A stretch of DNA of 64,000 bases from Tubulanus polymorphus (lineage: Eukaryota > Nemertea > Palaeonemertea > Tubulaniformes > Tubulanidae), in contig NC_134034.1 of NCBI RefSeq assembly GCF_964204645.1, forward strand, positions 13,211,962 to 13,275,961, written 5' to 3'. The stretch's first letter is position 1, and each line of letters starts with the position of its first letter. Shown one piece after another: positions 21,601 to 32,700 of this stretch. The position numbers and the translations under genes are program-made. The notes beneath the pieces were generated by a model. The model saw only the letters and a program-made list of their open reading frames with translations, was not told the DNA's origin and searched no databases.

Positions 21601-24240
21601 GTGTGTGTGAACCCAGCATTAATCAAATTTCTCATATGCAATTCAAGTACAATACTTAATAAATGATCTTTTAGTCTTTTTTGAATTCTATATTAAATTC
21701 TTGAACGATTAGCCGGGAGGGTGTTTTGAATAATGATATCCGTCATTTCTTTCATCTTCTTAATTTCAGGTCAGTGGGGTTTACCGACGGTCAGCGTGTC
21801 AGGAGTGTTCGGAATGCTTGCCGGCGTTCTTGCTTCGATGATCGAATCCGTCGGTGATTACTACGCATGCGCGCGATTGGCGGGAGCTCCTCCTCCGCCG
21901 GTGCACGCCATTAACAGAGGTAAACTATACTACACCGGGCCGGGTCCAAGGGGGTATAGACGGTCTATAAAAAAAATCAAACAGTTTCCGTCTATGTGTT
22001 ACGTATTTGACTGTGTGTTAATCGATTGGGTTCTTTAGCAGACCTAGTAAGGGGAACGTTATGATTATACATGTCAGGATATAGTCAGGGTCATCCTGAA
22101 TATGAAATCGTATAAATGTAAAATTCGATTTCAGGTATCGGTATCGAAGGAATAGGATGTGTACTAGCGGGATTGTGGGGCAGCGGGAATGGTACAACTT
22201 CTTACAGCGAGAACATAGGCGCTATCGGTATCACAAAGGTGAGCATGACTCATATTGGCCTACAATCAATGTGATAGGCCCTCAATGGATCAAGGTCGAC
22301 CCTGATGCTGACCTGACAACGTTTCAGCATCGATTCACTCATTCTTGAACTAGTTCGAGAATGTACAATATTTCTGCTATAATACAAGTAAAGGAAATTG
22401 AAAATGGTTTTCTAGGTCGGAAGTCGGCGTGTTATACAAGTCGGTGCCGTATTCATGATGTTGTTCGGTATATTCGGTAAATTCGGAGCTTTGTTCGTTA
22501 CGATTCCAGACCCGGTTGTCGGCGGAGTATTCTTCGCCATGTTCGGTAAGTGTACGTCACTTCCTGTCTACTTTCCGATTTTCCAATCCGGTAGATGGCG
22601 CTACTCGATCTTATACGTTGTGTCATAATAAGTTTATTTTGTTTGTTTGTTTTCATTGTGGGATTTCTCTCGTAATTAATTCTGCTTCATTTTGTCTTCA
22701 TTCTTAAGCGTTTAGCATTTTGTTCTAATTCTGCATTCTCGGCGTACGTTAAAACGAAATTTTGAATATGTCGATTTCAGGTATGATAACGGCCGTGGGG
22801 CTTTCTAATTTACAATTCATCGATTTGAACTCGACCCGGAATCTGTTCATATTGGGATTCTCGTTGATGTTCGGTATTGCATTGCCTCAGTGGATGAAAT
22901 CGCAGACGAATCCAATAAATACTGGTACGTATCTGAGCGGGAATCTGTCCGCCTTAGAAATTTTGGGCGTTGCATTGGACCAATGACGAAACTTCCGCGG
23001 GTGGGAATCGAACCCTGGCAAGCGATAATGTAGTGAGGTGGGGAAAACCTCCGATTTATTAGTTAATTTATTGAACCAGTTAATCATCAAAAGCAAACCA
23101 ACATTATCGTTTATTTCGACTCCTGAATATAACCCACTAATGCGATAGCCGGTCGTGTTCTAGTATGTTTTCAGTATTATTTTGATTAATTCGTATAGGA
23201 AATGAAGTGATCGACCAGATCTTCACCGTGTTGCTTTCTACATCGATGTTTGTCGGTGGTTTCATCGGATTTGTTTTGGATAATACTGTACCAGGTAATG
23301 AACACAAGCCTATTTTTTCATCTTGAAAAGGGAATTTACTGGGCCGATTTTACATACTGGTGTTATCTTTAACCGGGGGGGGGGGGGGGCTTACTCGATT
23401 CATTTTCAATCGACTCGACCCCCAGGTGGAAGCTAATAACAGTCTATAGAATTGGCCCCAAGAGTCAATAAACCATTTGACATTAGCAAGTCGCCATTTT
23501 GTTTTGTTGAAATCCCTGGTGTCACCCATGGTGTCTCTATTATAGTAATTTTCTCGACGTAGCTTGTTTGCTAATCGATTGATATTCTCTTGCTGTTGCA
23601 AATCTCCGGCTCAGGTTTAGTAAGTTGCAGCCAAAGTTTTTGTAGTTTAAAGAAAAGTTAATCTAAATTGAATAATCAATTAATTTAATTGTTAGCATTT
23701 TTATTATCGATAGCATTATTGATTTAAGTATTACTGCACCATTCCCCTACAGTCTGCACAAGGTTACAGCGCCTTTATTATATAGTACAGCCTGTTGGGT
23801 TGCACTGGATGCCTCGTAACCATACTATGTAATTTGTTAAAAGTATTAACTGTTCATGTAACTATATGCATCATGGTTCACGAAATAACATTATTATTAT
23901 CATTAATATCTTGTATCTAAGAACGATGAATATACCCTAATATGGCTGCTGTTTGAATCGATTCGAAATGTTTTTTTATGATTTCGGATATTTTCTAGGC
24001 ACGAAAGCCGAGCGCGGTCTGGATCGATGGAAGAAACAACTGGAAGGCTCCGAAACGGGTGCTTCCCTGGCGTGCTACGATTTTCCGATTGGCATGTCGC
24101 TGGTAAATCGAAGCAGTTTCTGCCGATATCTGCCATTCTGCCCCCCGTTCGCCGGGGTTGGCGAGTGTTGCCGAAAACAAGATGGCGACGGATACCGTGA
24201 AAATAAGGCGCCCGAGGTCAAGGTTGAAACTCAATTATGA
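15630..24240 (+). CDS. SLC23A1: Sodium-dependent ascorbate transporter (SLC23, SVCT-type)
   Basis: I resolve fifteen coding exons: 15630-15662, 16474-16576, 16838-16956, 17522-17679, 18293-18381, 18472-18530, 19098-19279, 19503-19623, 19791-19947, 21770-21919, 22135-22238, 22416-22545, 22781-22924, 23199-23294 and 23999-24240. All junctions are GT-AG, every phase agrees, and the total is 1,887 nt, or 628 residues plus stop, which is normal for SVCT proteins. The family co-transports Na+ and L-ascorbate across the plasma membrane through a 12-14 helix UraA-type fold. Supporting motifs are QHYLTMFG at 85-92, [10 protein letters not shown] at about 363-372 and the nucleobase-ascorbate signature [10 protein letters not shown] at 416-425. 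The C-terminal cytoplasmic YDFPIGM block is also typical. Possible N-glycosylation sites (NKT, NET) lie in loops. I cannot separate an SLC23A1 from an SLC23A2 origin; an invertebrate gene may be co-orthologous to both. Confidence 0.95.
17076..17164. repeat. 33-bp-arm hairpin in SLC23 intron 3
   Basis: The left arm (17076-17108, beginning ATTTGACGCACGAGTTTTCG) and the right arm (17132-17164, ending CTCGTGCGTCAAAT) are inverted copies with a few mismatches. The 23-base loop contains CACCTGATGAAGC. It may be a small foldback element. Confidence 0.85.
17783..17850. mobile_element. Probable retroposon tail in SLC23 intron 4
   Basis: A TTGAA-type tail (four copies of TTGAA/ATTGA) is followed by an AT-rich block. 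The same tail occurs at about 40366-40384 and in shorter form at about 59556. Such short tandem tails mark the 3' ends of some non-LTR retroposons; the body is not recognisable. Confidence 0.4.
18038..18150. repeat. Dispersed satellite-like monomer (intron 4)
   Basis: The motifs CGGTAAAGTTGAGATTGG, ATTCTACCCCGA and TTGGTGTCAAATAC appear in the same order as in the 92/94-bp satellite at 38305-39695, but diverged. It appears to be an isolated relative of that array. Confidence 0.65.
18545..18868. mobile_element. Foldback element, family E, in SLC23 intron 6
   Basis: The ends are TATAGCCGCGATCACACGG and CTCGTGTGATTGCGGCTTTATA, inverted, flanked by TATA-like bases. Inner arms carry TTTGGCCCGGGCCAAATT and CGGGCCAAATTTGGCCCGG, which are themselves palindromic. 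The length is about 324 bp and it is non-coding. A fragment of a similar end (CGTGTGATCGCAGCTCATA) is at about 19008-19026. Confidence 0.8.
19346..19448. repeat. Dispersed satellite-like monomer (intron 7)
   Basis: It contains AATTCTACCCAAATACTGAG and ATACAGTAGACTATGTC, matching in order the 92-bp satellite unit at 38305-39695. It is directly followed by a fragment of MITE family A. Confidence 0.55.
19449..19482 (+). mobile_element. MITE family A, end fragment
   Basis: GAAACAAGGTATCAATTTTG matches the right terminal repeat of family A (compare 47780-47818). Only the tip is present, 20 bases before the SLC23 exon at 19503. Confidence 0.5.
20081..20150 (-). mobile_element. tRNA-derived SINE head in SLC23 intron 9
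   Basis: On the minus strand this reads as a tRNA-like 70-mer with a box-A-like TGGCATGGTGG and a perfect box B GGTTCGAATCC. The anticodon-like loop would hold CAC. The acceptor stem does not pair properly, so I call it a tRNA-derived SINE or pseudo-tRNA rather than a working tRNA gene. Confidence 0.6.
20172..20253 (+). mobile_element. MITE family A, right half
   Basis: It contains ACAGGGTAGACAGGCGGCCG, TTTTGAGCTCAGCAGA and AAGGTATCAATTTTTAGCC, which match in order the right half of the copy at 47597-47818. The left half is missing. Confidence 0.75.
20942..21620. mobile_element. Foldback element with CACACAC ends in SLC23 intron 9
   Basis: The left end ATGCTAGGTTCACACACAC and the right end GTGTGTGTGAACCCAGCAT are inverted. 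Inside lies a perfect 38-bp palindrome at 21067-21104, and sub-terminal blocks with GAGTTGAGAGAAAT and TCGAGAAGTTGAGACAAC recur on both arms. The length is about 680 bp without coding capacity; it looks like a non-autonomous DNA transposon. Confidence 0.8.
22995..23020 (-). mobile_element. SINE-like box B motif in SLC23 intron 13
   Basis: GGTGGGAATCGAACCCTGGC is, on the minus strand, GCCAGGGTTCGATTCCCACC, a tRNA T-arm-like box B. The same motif flanks an exon of the GCNT gene at 55129 and 55579. No complete tRNA fold is present. Confidence 0.45.
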
Positions 24241-24342
24241 ACGCTCAGCGATGAAAGTACCGTGCAAGTTAATCCACCAGAAGGCGTACGTGAAATTAGG
24301 ACAACTGGATCTAAATGTAGTTTGTTTTTGATATGTGATAAT

Positions 24343-24547
24343 AAGGCTAAAAAGATTGATACTTTGCTCCTCCTTTCTGTTGAACCCATAAGGTGTCCCG
24401 ACTAGCTGTCTATCTACCCTGTACATTACTTTCTTTTTAAATCATGATATAGCTTTACCTATAGAAGCTAAAGAAATGAAATGATAACAAATTGTATCGC
24501 TGCTAACTTAAAGTGACCCCGCCAGAAACGAGGTATCATTTTAGCCC
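24343..24547 (-). mobile_element. MITE family A inside SLC23 3' UTR
   Basis: The ends are AGGCTAAAAAGATTGATAC and GAGGTATCATTTTAGCC, inverted. CTATCTACCCTGTACATTAC in the middle is the complement of the interior of the copies at 26690 and 47597, so this copy is in the opposite orientation. It probably forms part of the transcript. Confidence 0.75.
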
Positions 24548-24808
24548 GATTATACAAACAGGGTTGAGTTGAGCAAAGTTAAGTTTGGACTGGTTCCATC
24601 TATCCACGTGAGGACCAAATACCAAATCAAAAAGTCTGCAGTTGCCACCAGCCACCTCTTTGTTAGGGCCCACCGTTAAACTTAAAAATACTATTGCACC
24701 GTTTGTATTCTTTGGTGTAGTATCTTTGTGAATCCCATTGGATGCTCTGGGACACCTGCTGGCAGGTGTTTTTAATGTAATCAATATTTCTTACGAGCCT
24801 TTGTTTTA

Positions 24809-24814
24809 AATAAA
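24809..24814 (+). terminator. Polyadenylation signal of SLC23
   Basis: AATAAA lies 569 bases after the stop codon, followed by AT-rich sequence and a TG/T-rich stretch at about 24840 (GTTTGTTTTACG), as expected near a cleavage site. Confidence 0.55.
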
Positions 24815-24830
24815 ATATTTTATATTCTAT

Positions 24831-26689
24831 TTAAAAGAAGTTTGTTTTACGCATAACTTGTTCTCATTTCAATTGCGGTAAGCTCTCGGAAAATGTATCT
24901 TTTCGGATGTGCTTTGTGGGAGATCAGATTATGAAGCTATTGTCCGTTACACGTGTGTGGTCCGGTATATGGCGCTAACTACTGGTATTTGTGATGCAAA
25001 TGAATAGGAAATGACGTCATAGAAATGTCTCCGTCATACTGGATGGAGCTCATGCCGAGCGTTCAATCGCTGATTAATTAGGACAAAAACAAGTATATGG
25101 GAAATGTTGGTTGACGAAGAGACGAAACCTTTGATAAAGAAAGACATGTACATTTATGATCAGCACTTTCTCATTCCGAGAGTTCCATATTTAATTCCTT
25201 TGTCATGAGTGTGGGCTTTTGCCTGTTGTGAACAAACAAATGCTCGAAGTTCCATTAGTTAATCGACAATGGGAGCGGGAGGGGTTAGTTTTTGGTGCCC
25301 TGAATTTCGATATGGTCAAACGACGTTTACAATCTAGAACTTATGTAGCCATGGTCATATAGATTTCGTACGGGAACTATTGACGTATTTATGTCGAACG
25401 CATCCTTTTTAGTTTAAGATTTTGCAAAGTGTCCTGACAAAACACCCATAGGCTAAATTTCATAGATGTGGAAGAAAAGTAGATCGTGGGAACATATTAA
25501 AATTTTTCAGTAAAAACCATTTTTTCTCATTGTTGCTACGGTGGTTGTTACCCAGATTGAGAATTTACCCCTAAGGATAACATTGATACTCAGTCTATGA
25601 AACCGGGCCCAGGTGTTTGTAAACTGAAAAGTTCCTTTAAGAATGGGAGGTGAAGTTAGTGCTGTCAGTGTGCTGATAAAATGGCTAATGTTCACAAGTC
25701 ATCCTTATTTGGACATGTCTCAGGTGAACTGAACACATGTGAAGTGAGGATGATCAATTTGTGAAAGTTTGCAGAAGAATATCTAATGTTTGGTGTTCGT
25801 AGTTCATTTCCATGTGGTGACAAAATATCAGTGGGACAGACCTAAGCCTAGTTAATTCCAAAGTTCAGCTAACATATCTTCACAGGAATTCTAACTTGCC
25901 ATGTGAATCGAATATTGTTTCCAGAGTATTTTATCACATCAACCAAATTCCCCGTGATTTCCCTGAATACATGCAGAACCCGGCGTTATTCCTGTTTTCG
26001 ACAATGGTGCTCACAAGCAAGCCATCTAGGAATATTTATCGATAGTGTGTATTGAAATTGTACAGACGTCGGTGGATGAAATGATTCGCAAGGAGTAGTT
26101 TACACCTGATGATGATGCGTTGAATGAGAATATACACGAAAGTAATGTCCGTGTAGTGCGATGACTTGTTGTTTATTCGAGGATGTTGAAGTGTCTGTCT
26201 ATGCTTTTAGCATCGAGTAAACAGATTATCCATTTGTTGTTACACGAGCGTACATCCTTTGCTTTAAGATCAAGTAGCGCTTGAATAGTTGATGTTTTTA
26301 ACAATGGATAATGTAACATGATAATCATTCTGGAGAAATTCTAGCTGTAATGGGTGATGTATTACTGGAATATAAACCGATTGAAAAGTGTTAATTTGAA
26401 GGAATTTTTTCATCGCGTAGTAGACGGTGCTGATGATGACGCAATAAGGGCTACATGCTGATTTCCCGTCAGCGCGAACTCCTAGCTACATATCGATATT
26501 CAACGGTACCCAAAGTTTTAGTTGTCCCATTTGCTAAAGGAGGTCATCATATCGCGTAGACTAGCTACGTGTTAGGGTTATCTACTTTTGCTGTAATATC
26601 CGAATACAAAATGGACACAGGATAAAGTTATTGAAATTGTTCTATTTGGGATGAAATTCTGGAATTGTAATAAGTGATAAATCGTTATA
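24831..26689. other. Gene-free convergent intergenic stretch
   Basis: No exon or recognisable repeat is supported here. It separates the 3' ends of SLC23 (+) and the glutamine-rich gene (-). An AATAAA on the minus strand occurs at 26172-26177. Confidence 0.45.
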
Positions 26690-26907
26690 GAGCTAAAATA
26701 AAATGATACCTTTATTTCGCCATATCGTACGGGTTACTTCTGTAAAGTGCGATGAAATGTAATATCAGTTGATTTCTATGGTTGCCGGGTCAGTTAATAG
26801 CCTGATCACGATTAAAAGAAGGTTATGTACAGGGTAGATAGGCGGCCAGCCAGGTCAAATTTCACGCAAAGCGTAAACGAGAAACAAGGTATCATTTTTT
26901 CTAGCCT
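26690..26907 (+). mobile_element. MITE family A, full copy
   Basis: It runs from AGCTAAAATAAAATGATACC to GAGAAACAAGGTATCATTTTTTCTAGCCT. The interior GTACAGGGTAGATAGGCGGCC and GGTTGCCGGGTCAGTTA blocks match the copy at 47597. Its minus strand supplies an AATAAA at 26711-26716. Confidence 0.8.
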
Positions 26908-29692
26908 AACCGAGGTTTCACTGTGGGTGAACGAAATAAAAAAGAATCAAACAACAAACCAATTTCATCGTTCTCTAGTCTATTATAACTCTATATAAAA
27001 CTTTTTTCCTATCAAATTTTCAAAAATAAAACCTTTTACATTTAATGTTGACAGTTACACAGTTACAAGTTGCTTTACTGTGAATACGGATTTCCACATT
27101 TCCACGCCCCGAATTCCGAGAAGGCCAACCTCGTATCATCTGAGTCCGTACGATCCTTTGTTCTCGAATAAACATCATGTATTCCGCGACGAACAAAGAA
27201 ACACGAACGACTCACCGTGGCATCGCCGGGTCTTCTGAAGTCGGGAGAGTCGAATAACGAGCAAGAGTTTGACGCATAAAAACGCTGCCTTTACAAAGTG
27301 AAATTGGGATGATTGAAGTTTGAGAAGGTAGACTCTGCCAGGCTCAGTGGTCGGCTATAAGCACCGCATTCAAAGGGCCTCTGCGACGAACCACCCATAG
27401 ACACGTACATATTAGAAGTATCCGCTTCGCCGATCAAGCGCACTTTAGAAAGGACATGTTCATCTTGTATAGAACATCGGTCTATTGCTGCCCCAGTAGC
27501 AGTATTGTATGGGTGTTTACTGTAATACAAAATGGTTGTTATTCAGCAATTGAAAAAGTTCGTCTATCGGAGAATGGAGAGTTTCGCCAGCAGCGTTTTA
27601 CGAGTACGCGAACGTGTGACGTACGGCCTTTTTCTCGTGACGTCACGGTTTTGTGCGCGGTAATTCCCGTGCTAGCGAGCCACAGGAATGTACGTCCACT
27701 ACGCGTGGAGGCAGACGCGAGTACGTGAATGCGGGTATTTAGACGTTCGCCTACTCGTAACACATGGTACCGAAACTCTTTAAGATCGATTTCAACTCGA
27801 AACTTCAAGTATGTTGTTGACGTGTTAGTAATGTACCGTGTAACCTCTAAGGCTCTGAACTGAGGGAAATCCATATTCACAAGCAACTAAAATACGTACA
27901 TGTTCTAGATATAAAATATACTTTGATTCGCGTTGTTTTCGGTGTCCATACGTGAAGTCATAAAAACACACGAAATCAACGTACATTATTTACACACACG
28001 GTTAGAAAAAATTACAAAAAAGGAAAACAAATAACGAAATAAGCGGCGTCGCAAACTTGCCAATTACGAAAAACAGGTTATCGAAATACAGTAAACCTCG
28101 CCTTAGGACGTTTTACCAACTCGGACAAAACCGCGATCATCTTTCGAACATGTTTCCTGCCTTTAAACTCGGACTTCGCTTACCTCGCTTTTGATGGTCC
28201 CAGTTTGCCAGCGAGTTAGGCCAGGCTTACTGTATTCTTTTAGACGACCCGGCTCCTCCACACGAACTCGGGAATGATCAGGTCGGTAGATCACTCTCAG
28301 TTTCAGATGAGAGGTTTCTGAATACTCGACGTATTCACCCGATGCTTGCCCAACTCTATCAATAATGCAAAGCCTTTAACCGATTCATCTTTTATTAACA
28401 TGGACGCGCGATATGAGGTCCAACCTTTCGTTTCGAACTCCGATCTAAAGATGTAGAACGTCATAACGCGTGCTGAATTACACAAACCGTGCAAACGTAC
28501 ATAGAAAAACCTCACGCGATAACACTAAACTATCAATGTAACATAGAACTTCCAATTCACAATTTGCAACTTTGCCAACGCGACAGGTTTTTAAAAACGT
28601 ATTTGACAAGGCACTCTGTACGAGCTTACCCACAAAACCGGCTCATACAAAGGACTGAAAACAGCTTTACAAATACATTAACCACAGCGTTACGTGAGTT
28701 CGTGCATTGTACGCGGACGAAACTGATTGCCTTAATCTGAATAACTAGCGCTGGATGAATCGTCCAGTTTTAGAGACACCAGCTACTATAACAGTGTACA
28801 CGGACAAGTTTTCGACAGTCGCGCTGACTGCATAGACTTCAAGAAACGAAAACAATGTTGTAGTCGTAGAAGTCATACCATATACATGTGTACATCATTG
28901 ATTTTGGGAGAAAATGTGAAAGCGAGTTCTTTCTTATCGACAGATCAAAAACTCAAATACAGATCAATAGACTTTATGCCTTCTTTAATGTTCATAGTCG
29001 TTATTCGCTTCCAGCTGGAGGTTCTGGACCAACGGAGTAAGGTGGAATTCCGCGACGCACTCAGGTTCCATCTAAGTAACGCATCGAGTTTACATCATTC
29101 GCAGTGCGGACGACGCTTTATGAAGTCATCGGATACAGCAGTAACCAATGCGTGACGAGCTGGATGCTCTTACAATCTCTACGTTACTTTTACAATCACA
29201 ACGTTATTCGCCGTGATATGTTACACGTTCACGCGATATTGAGAAACAAAATGAACGTGCAGTAAATTGCTTTCGATCACAAGAAGAACATACATTGTTA
29301 AATAGTGTGTAGACCTTCGCGCCAGTTTGCCTGGACTTAGTACAGTAGGAATAGCTTGACTTTAAACACAATTTTCTCTCCTTCGAATTATTTTTCAGCA
29401 CATTGCAAATGCATATTAGGTAACAGACAAGCGTACGCTTCGACCATTTAAAGCTACGTGACAGCCACAACCATTTGCCAATCTAATACATGCACTTTAA
29501 GTTAATAACATAATACTGTTCTCACACGGGATAAAATGCTACGGCTTAATACACTCAGTCGGTACGCAATGTGTGGTGTGGCAATGGTATAACTACCATC
29601 GCTGTAGTTGAGATGTCTTCTGAGATATACCGTCAGCGACCAGTCAGATCTATACGAGGTTAAATGCAATCAGTGGTTGACTTAGGAACCGT
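26908..29692 (-). other. Probable 3' UTR / downstream region of the Gln-rich gene
   Basis: The stretch follows the proposed stop codon at 29693-29695 on the minus strand and has no exon that I can support. A minus-strand AATAAA lies at 28391-28396, and others lie at 26711 and 26172. A foldback element sits at 28086-28235. How much of it is transcribed cannot be seen from the sequence. Confidence 0.35.
28086..28235. mobile_element. Foldback MITE, family H
   Basis: The ends ATACAGTAAACCTCGCCTTA and GAGTTAGGCCAGGCTTACTGTAT are inverted with a few mismatches. The length is 150 bp. CAGT-AACCTCG ends resemble Tc1/pogo-type non-autonomous elements and family G at 54360. Confidence 0.7.
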
Positions 29693-29748
29693 TTAGCGCC
29701 GTGACGACTTGCTGGTGAGCTCCGCGGAAGCGTACGGCGATCTGAGAT
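29693..29748 (-). CDS. Proposed last exon of the Gln-rich gene
   Basis: On the minus strand a T-rich tract and CCAG acceptor precede 29748. Joined in phase 1 to the long exon, it reads DLRSPYASAELTSKSSRR and then TAA, with GC-rich third positions like the main exon. A second AG seven bases later would give a different, longer tail ending at another stop. If the donor at 30461 were unused, the protein would end after KYQDIYFST at 30430. Confidence 0.5.
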
Positions 29749-32700
29749 CTGGAAAAAATGTTCGACGAACGTACAACGATTGTGAAACAAACTCAACAAT
29801 AAGCATGATAATGTGATCAGCGCGTTACATATACAACTATGATATTATAGTCCAACTCGCTTATCACCTAAGTTGTCCCAATTTTAAGTCCAAATTCGTA
29901 TTTCCAATTCACTGTACTAATCTATATTTCGAGTACCAATTTTGTGTTTCCAATTTATTGAACTTCCTAAAAATATCTCGGCCACTTCGATGTCGCCAAT
30001 ATAATGGCGTCCATACTACGACAACTTAAAGAAGCGAGTTTGACAGTTCAGAACACCCTACAGCTTATATCCTACTACATAACAGATGTATTTCTCCATT
30101 TGGAGAAGTGTCATATGGCCTCAATTGATCCTGGTTGAAGAGAGGCAAAGAATATGTCTCTCGTCAAACGACACGATAGGAACAATTGGCCTAGCATACC
30201 AGAGACGATTTTCACACCTAACCTAAGACACTCAGGCCTATACCTACGCAGGTTGGTCGATTACCCGCCATCTCATTGGGGTTGCCCTCTTCGCTAAGAC
30301 AGAGATCTCGGATATTGCATCTTTCAGGATGACTAAAACCGAGGGTGGGACTCATTTGTTGCACTTTTAGGAGTAGCTGCATTTTCCCACGTATTTAAAA
30401 CCCACACCACTTGCCTAGATCCACCCCAACTACGTACTAAAGTATATATCTTGATACTTACCGGAGAACTTAATTTTGATCGGAGGCGTTTTTACGTCTC
30501 TCTTCGGGTTTAAATCGATGGTCGGACCCTGTTTTCCTCCCACGGAAATAGTCAACTTCAACGGCGCGCACCTCTCCAGGCAATCGCCGTTAGCCGTACC
30601 ACCGGTGCCGCTGGACGACGTCTTATTTTTCAGGTTCTCCTTGTCGGCCTCTTTAGTCGTAGTGGACGACGATCGGTAAGTTTTAACGCGTGCAGTAACG
30701 CGACTACGGCCGTTCATCCTGGCCGCGGCCGACGACAAAGTCAACTCGTCCTCACTGTCGTCCGAACTCGAGTCCAACGGACGGATGATACGTTTGTGCG
30801 ACTTTTCCGACGATTGCGATGCCTTGCGTTTCTTGCGTCGTTTCGCCTTCTTGAAATCGCCGAGGTCGTCGTCGCTTTCCAGTTTGCGTTTCTTGTTGTG
30901 CCGTTTCGTCGTCGTCGACCGATTCGAGCTCACTTCGCTGCTGTTGCTCGTTTGTCGTTTCGAGCGTTTTTTACGCGCGTCCAAGTACAATTTCAACGCG
31001 TCGTTGACGCACTTCTTGCGGGGACGTCCCCGGCCTCTTTTCGACGACGACGCCCGGCTCTCGGCGCCCGATACGTAATCATCGGGCACGATAAAATCGT
31101 TCATATCCGACGACTCCGAAATAATACTCGACAAGTCGTCGTCGTCGCTATCTTCATAATCGGTATTGTCGTACGAGTTCATCGTGTCTTTGGAATTGGT
31201 GCGTCTCGTTCTAGACGCCGCGGGCGGTTTGTACTCCTTTTGTCGTCGACATCTGATCGCCTTCTTTCTGCAGCCGCGAACGTGGCGGTTATACGTCGCC
31301 TTGCGCACGAATATAGTGTCGCAGTATTGGCACTCGATTTCGTAGAAGTCCTCTTCGCAATAGTCGTACTCGTCCTCGCCGTCGGACACGCGCCATACGT
31401 TGTTGCCGTTCGTCAGCGGAAGACGGTTGAGCCGGACGGTACACTTCGGGAATTCGATTGCGGTCACGAACGAATTGGCGCATTCGACGTCCTGAATGCC
31501 GTGCTCGACCATAATGTGCTGCAGCATGTTCTTTTCGCTGCACGAGAAGAAGTTCACGTTCAAACTTTTGCAAATCGGGCAACAAAGCCAGCAATTGTGG
31601 TTCGAATCGACGCCCGGGGACATCGGAGCCGTCGTCGCATTAGTGTCACCTGCAGAATTATCCGGCGGTCCTGAAGCGATCGACGGGTTGGCGCTTTCAT
31701 CGATGACCGCTTGAATAGCCCTAACACTGTCCATAATCACTTTGCTCATGTCTAGTCCATTGTTCGGAACGGTTTGCGTATCGCCTGGCTCATCCGCGCT
31801 ATCGGTCTCGGCTTTCGGATTATCTTTTTCGGACGCAGTCGTTTCGACAGCGACATCGTCCACCGTATCATCAACATCATCATTAGCATTATCAGCAGCA
31901 GTATCAGCAGCATCTTCCAAAATCGGGCTCGTCTCGACGGCGCTGTCCAAAACCGAATGTTGTTGGCTTAGTGGTTCGGAAGCGATTTCCTCGCTATTCA
32001 GATTCGTCAGCTCGGCTATGTTATTCCGAGTCGCTCGTTCGATTTCGTTGCGCGTGCGCACGATTTCCTCCGCTAATTTCAGCATTTCTCTTCGCGTCGC
32101 TTCGACTCGCTCGGCGTGCTCGCGCTGTTTGTTTTCGCGCGCCATTCGCTCCTGTTCCAGCCGCTCGGCTTCCAAGCGTTCGCGTTGTTCGCGCCTTTCG
32201 CGCTCGACGATCTCCGACCTGTTGTCCTCTTCGGAGTACTCCTTTATACGCATAAAGGCCGTGAAACAGTTCGTGCCGACATTCAACGACGGTTTATAGT
32301 AGTTCTGCGTGATCGGCTGTCGTCGCGATGGAGTCACGTTAAACACCGCGTACTTCTGATTCATCAGTTGTCGATGGCTGGTTTGTTCTTTCTGTATCTG
32401 TTGAGTTTTCCCGCTGACGCTGACAGCAGCTTGCTGCGCAGTCGCACCGGCCGGCGCTTGTTTTCGTTTTTGTTGTTGCTGCGCCATCATGCTCTTCAAG
32501 CTGTCTTTGTGTTTTTGCAGTCGCTGTTGCAACAACATGTCGTTTCTGAGCTGCTGCTGGCGGGAGTTTTGCTGATGTTGTGCTTGTTTCTGTTGAGCCT
32601 GTCTATTCACCTGGTTCTGCTGTTGCTGCTGCCTCAGCAGTTGTTGATGCTGCTGTTGCTGCTGCTGCTGTTGCCTCGAAGCGGACTCGTGTTGCGACTG

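Larger units (their letters stand above)
24241..24830 (+). other. SLC23 3' UTR
   Basis: The stretch runs from the stop codon to just after the polyadenylation signal at 24809. It includes a full MITE family A copy. The next gene, on the other strand, converges from the right. Confidence 0.6.

Noticed and set aside
27539-27886. A 115-codon minus-strand frame downstream of the Gln-rich gene
   Set aside because: No recognisable motif, no splice sites joining it to an exon, and base usage like the surrounding non-coding DNA.
29693-29741. Alternative acceptor at the second AG (CTCAG at about 29742 on the minus strand) for the last Gln-rich exon
   Set aside because: The frame it opens gives a longer tail with poorer codon character, and the AG seven bases earlier follows the T-rich tract more directly. 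It remains possible.
30796-31674. A 292-codon open frame on the plus strand opposite the Gln-rich exon, and several shorter ones at 31742-32823
   Set aside because: They are mirror frames of a GC-biased, low-complexity coding exon on the minus strand. They have no family motifs, and the minus strand has zinc fingers, an in-frame stop before its ATG and a proper splice donor.
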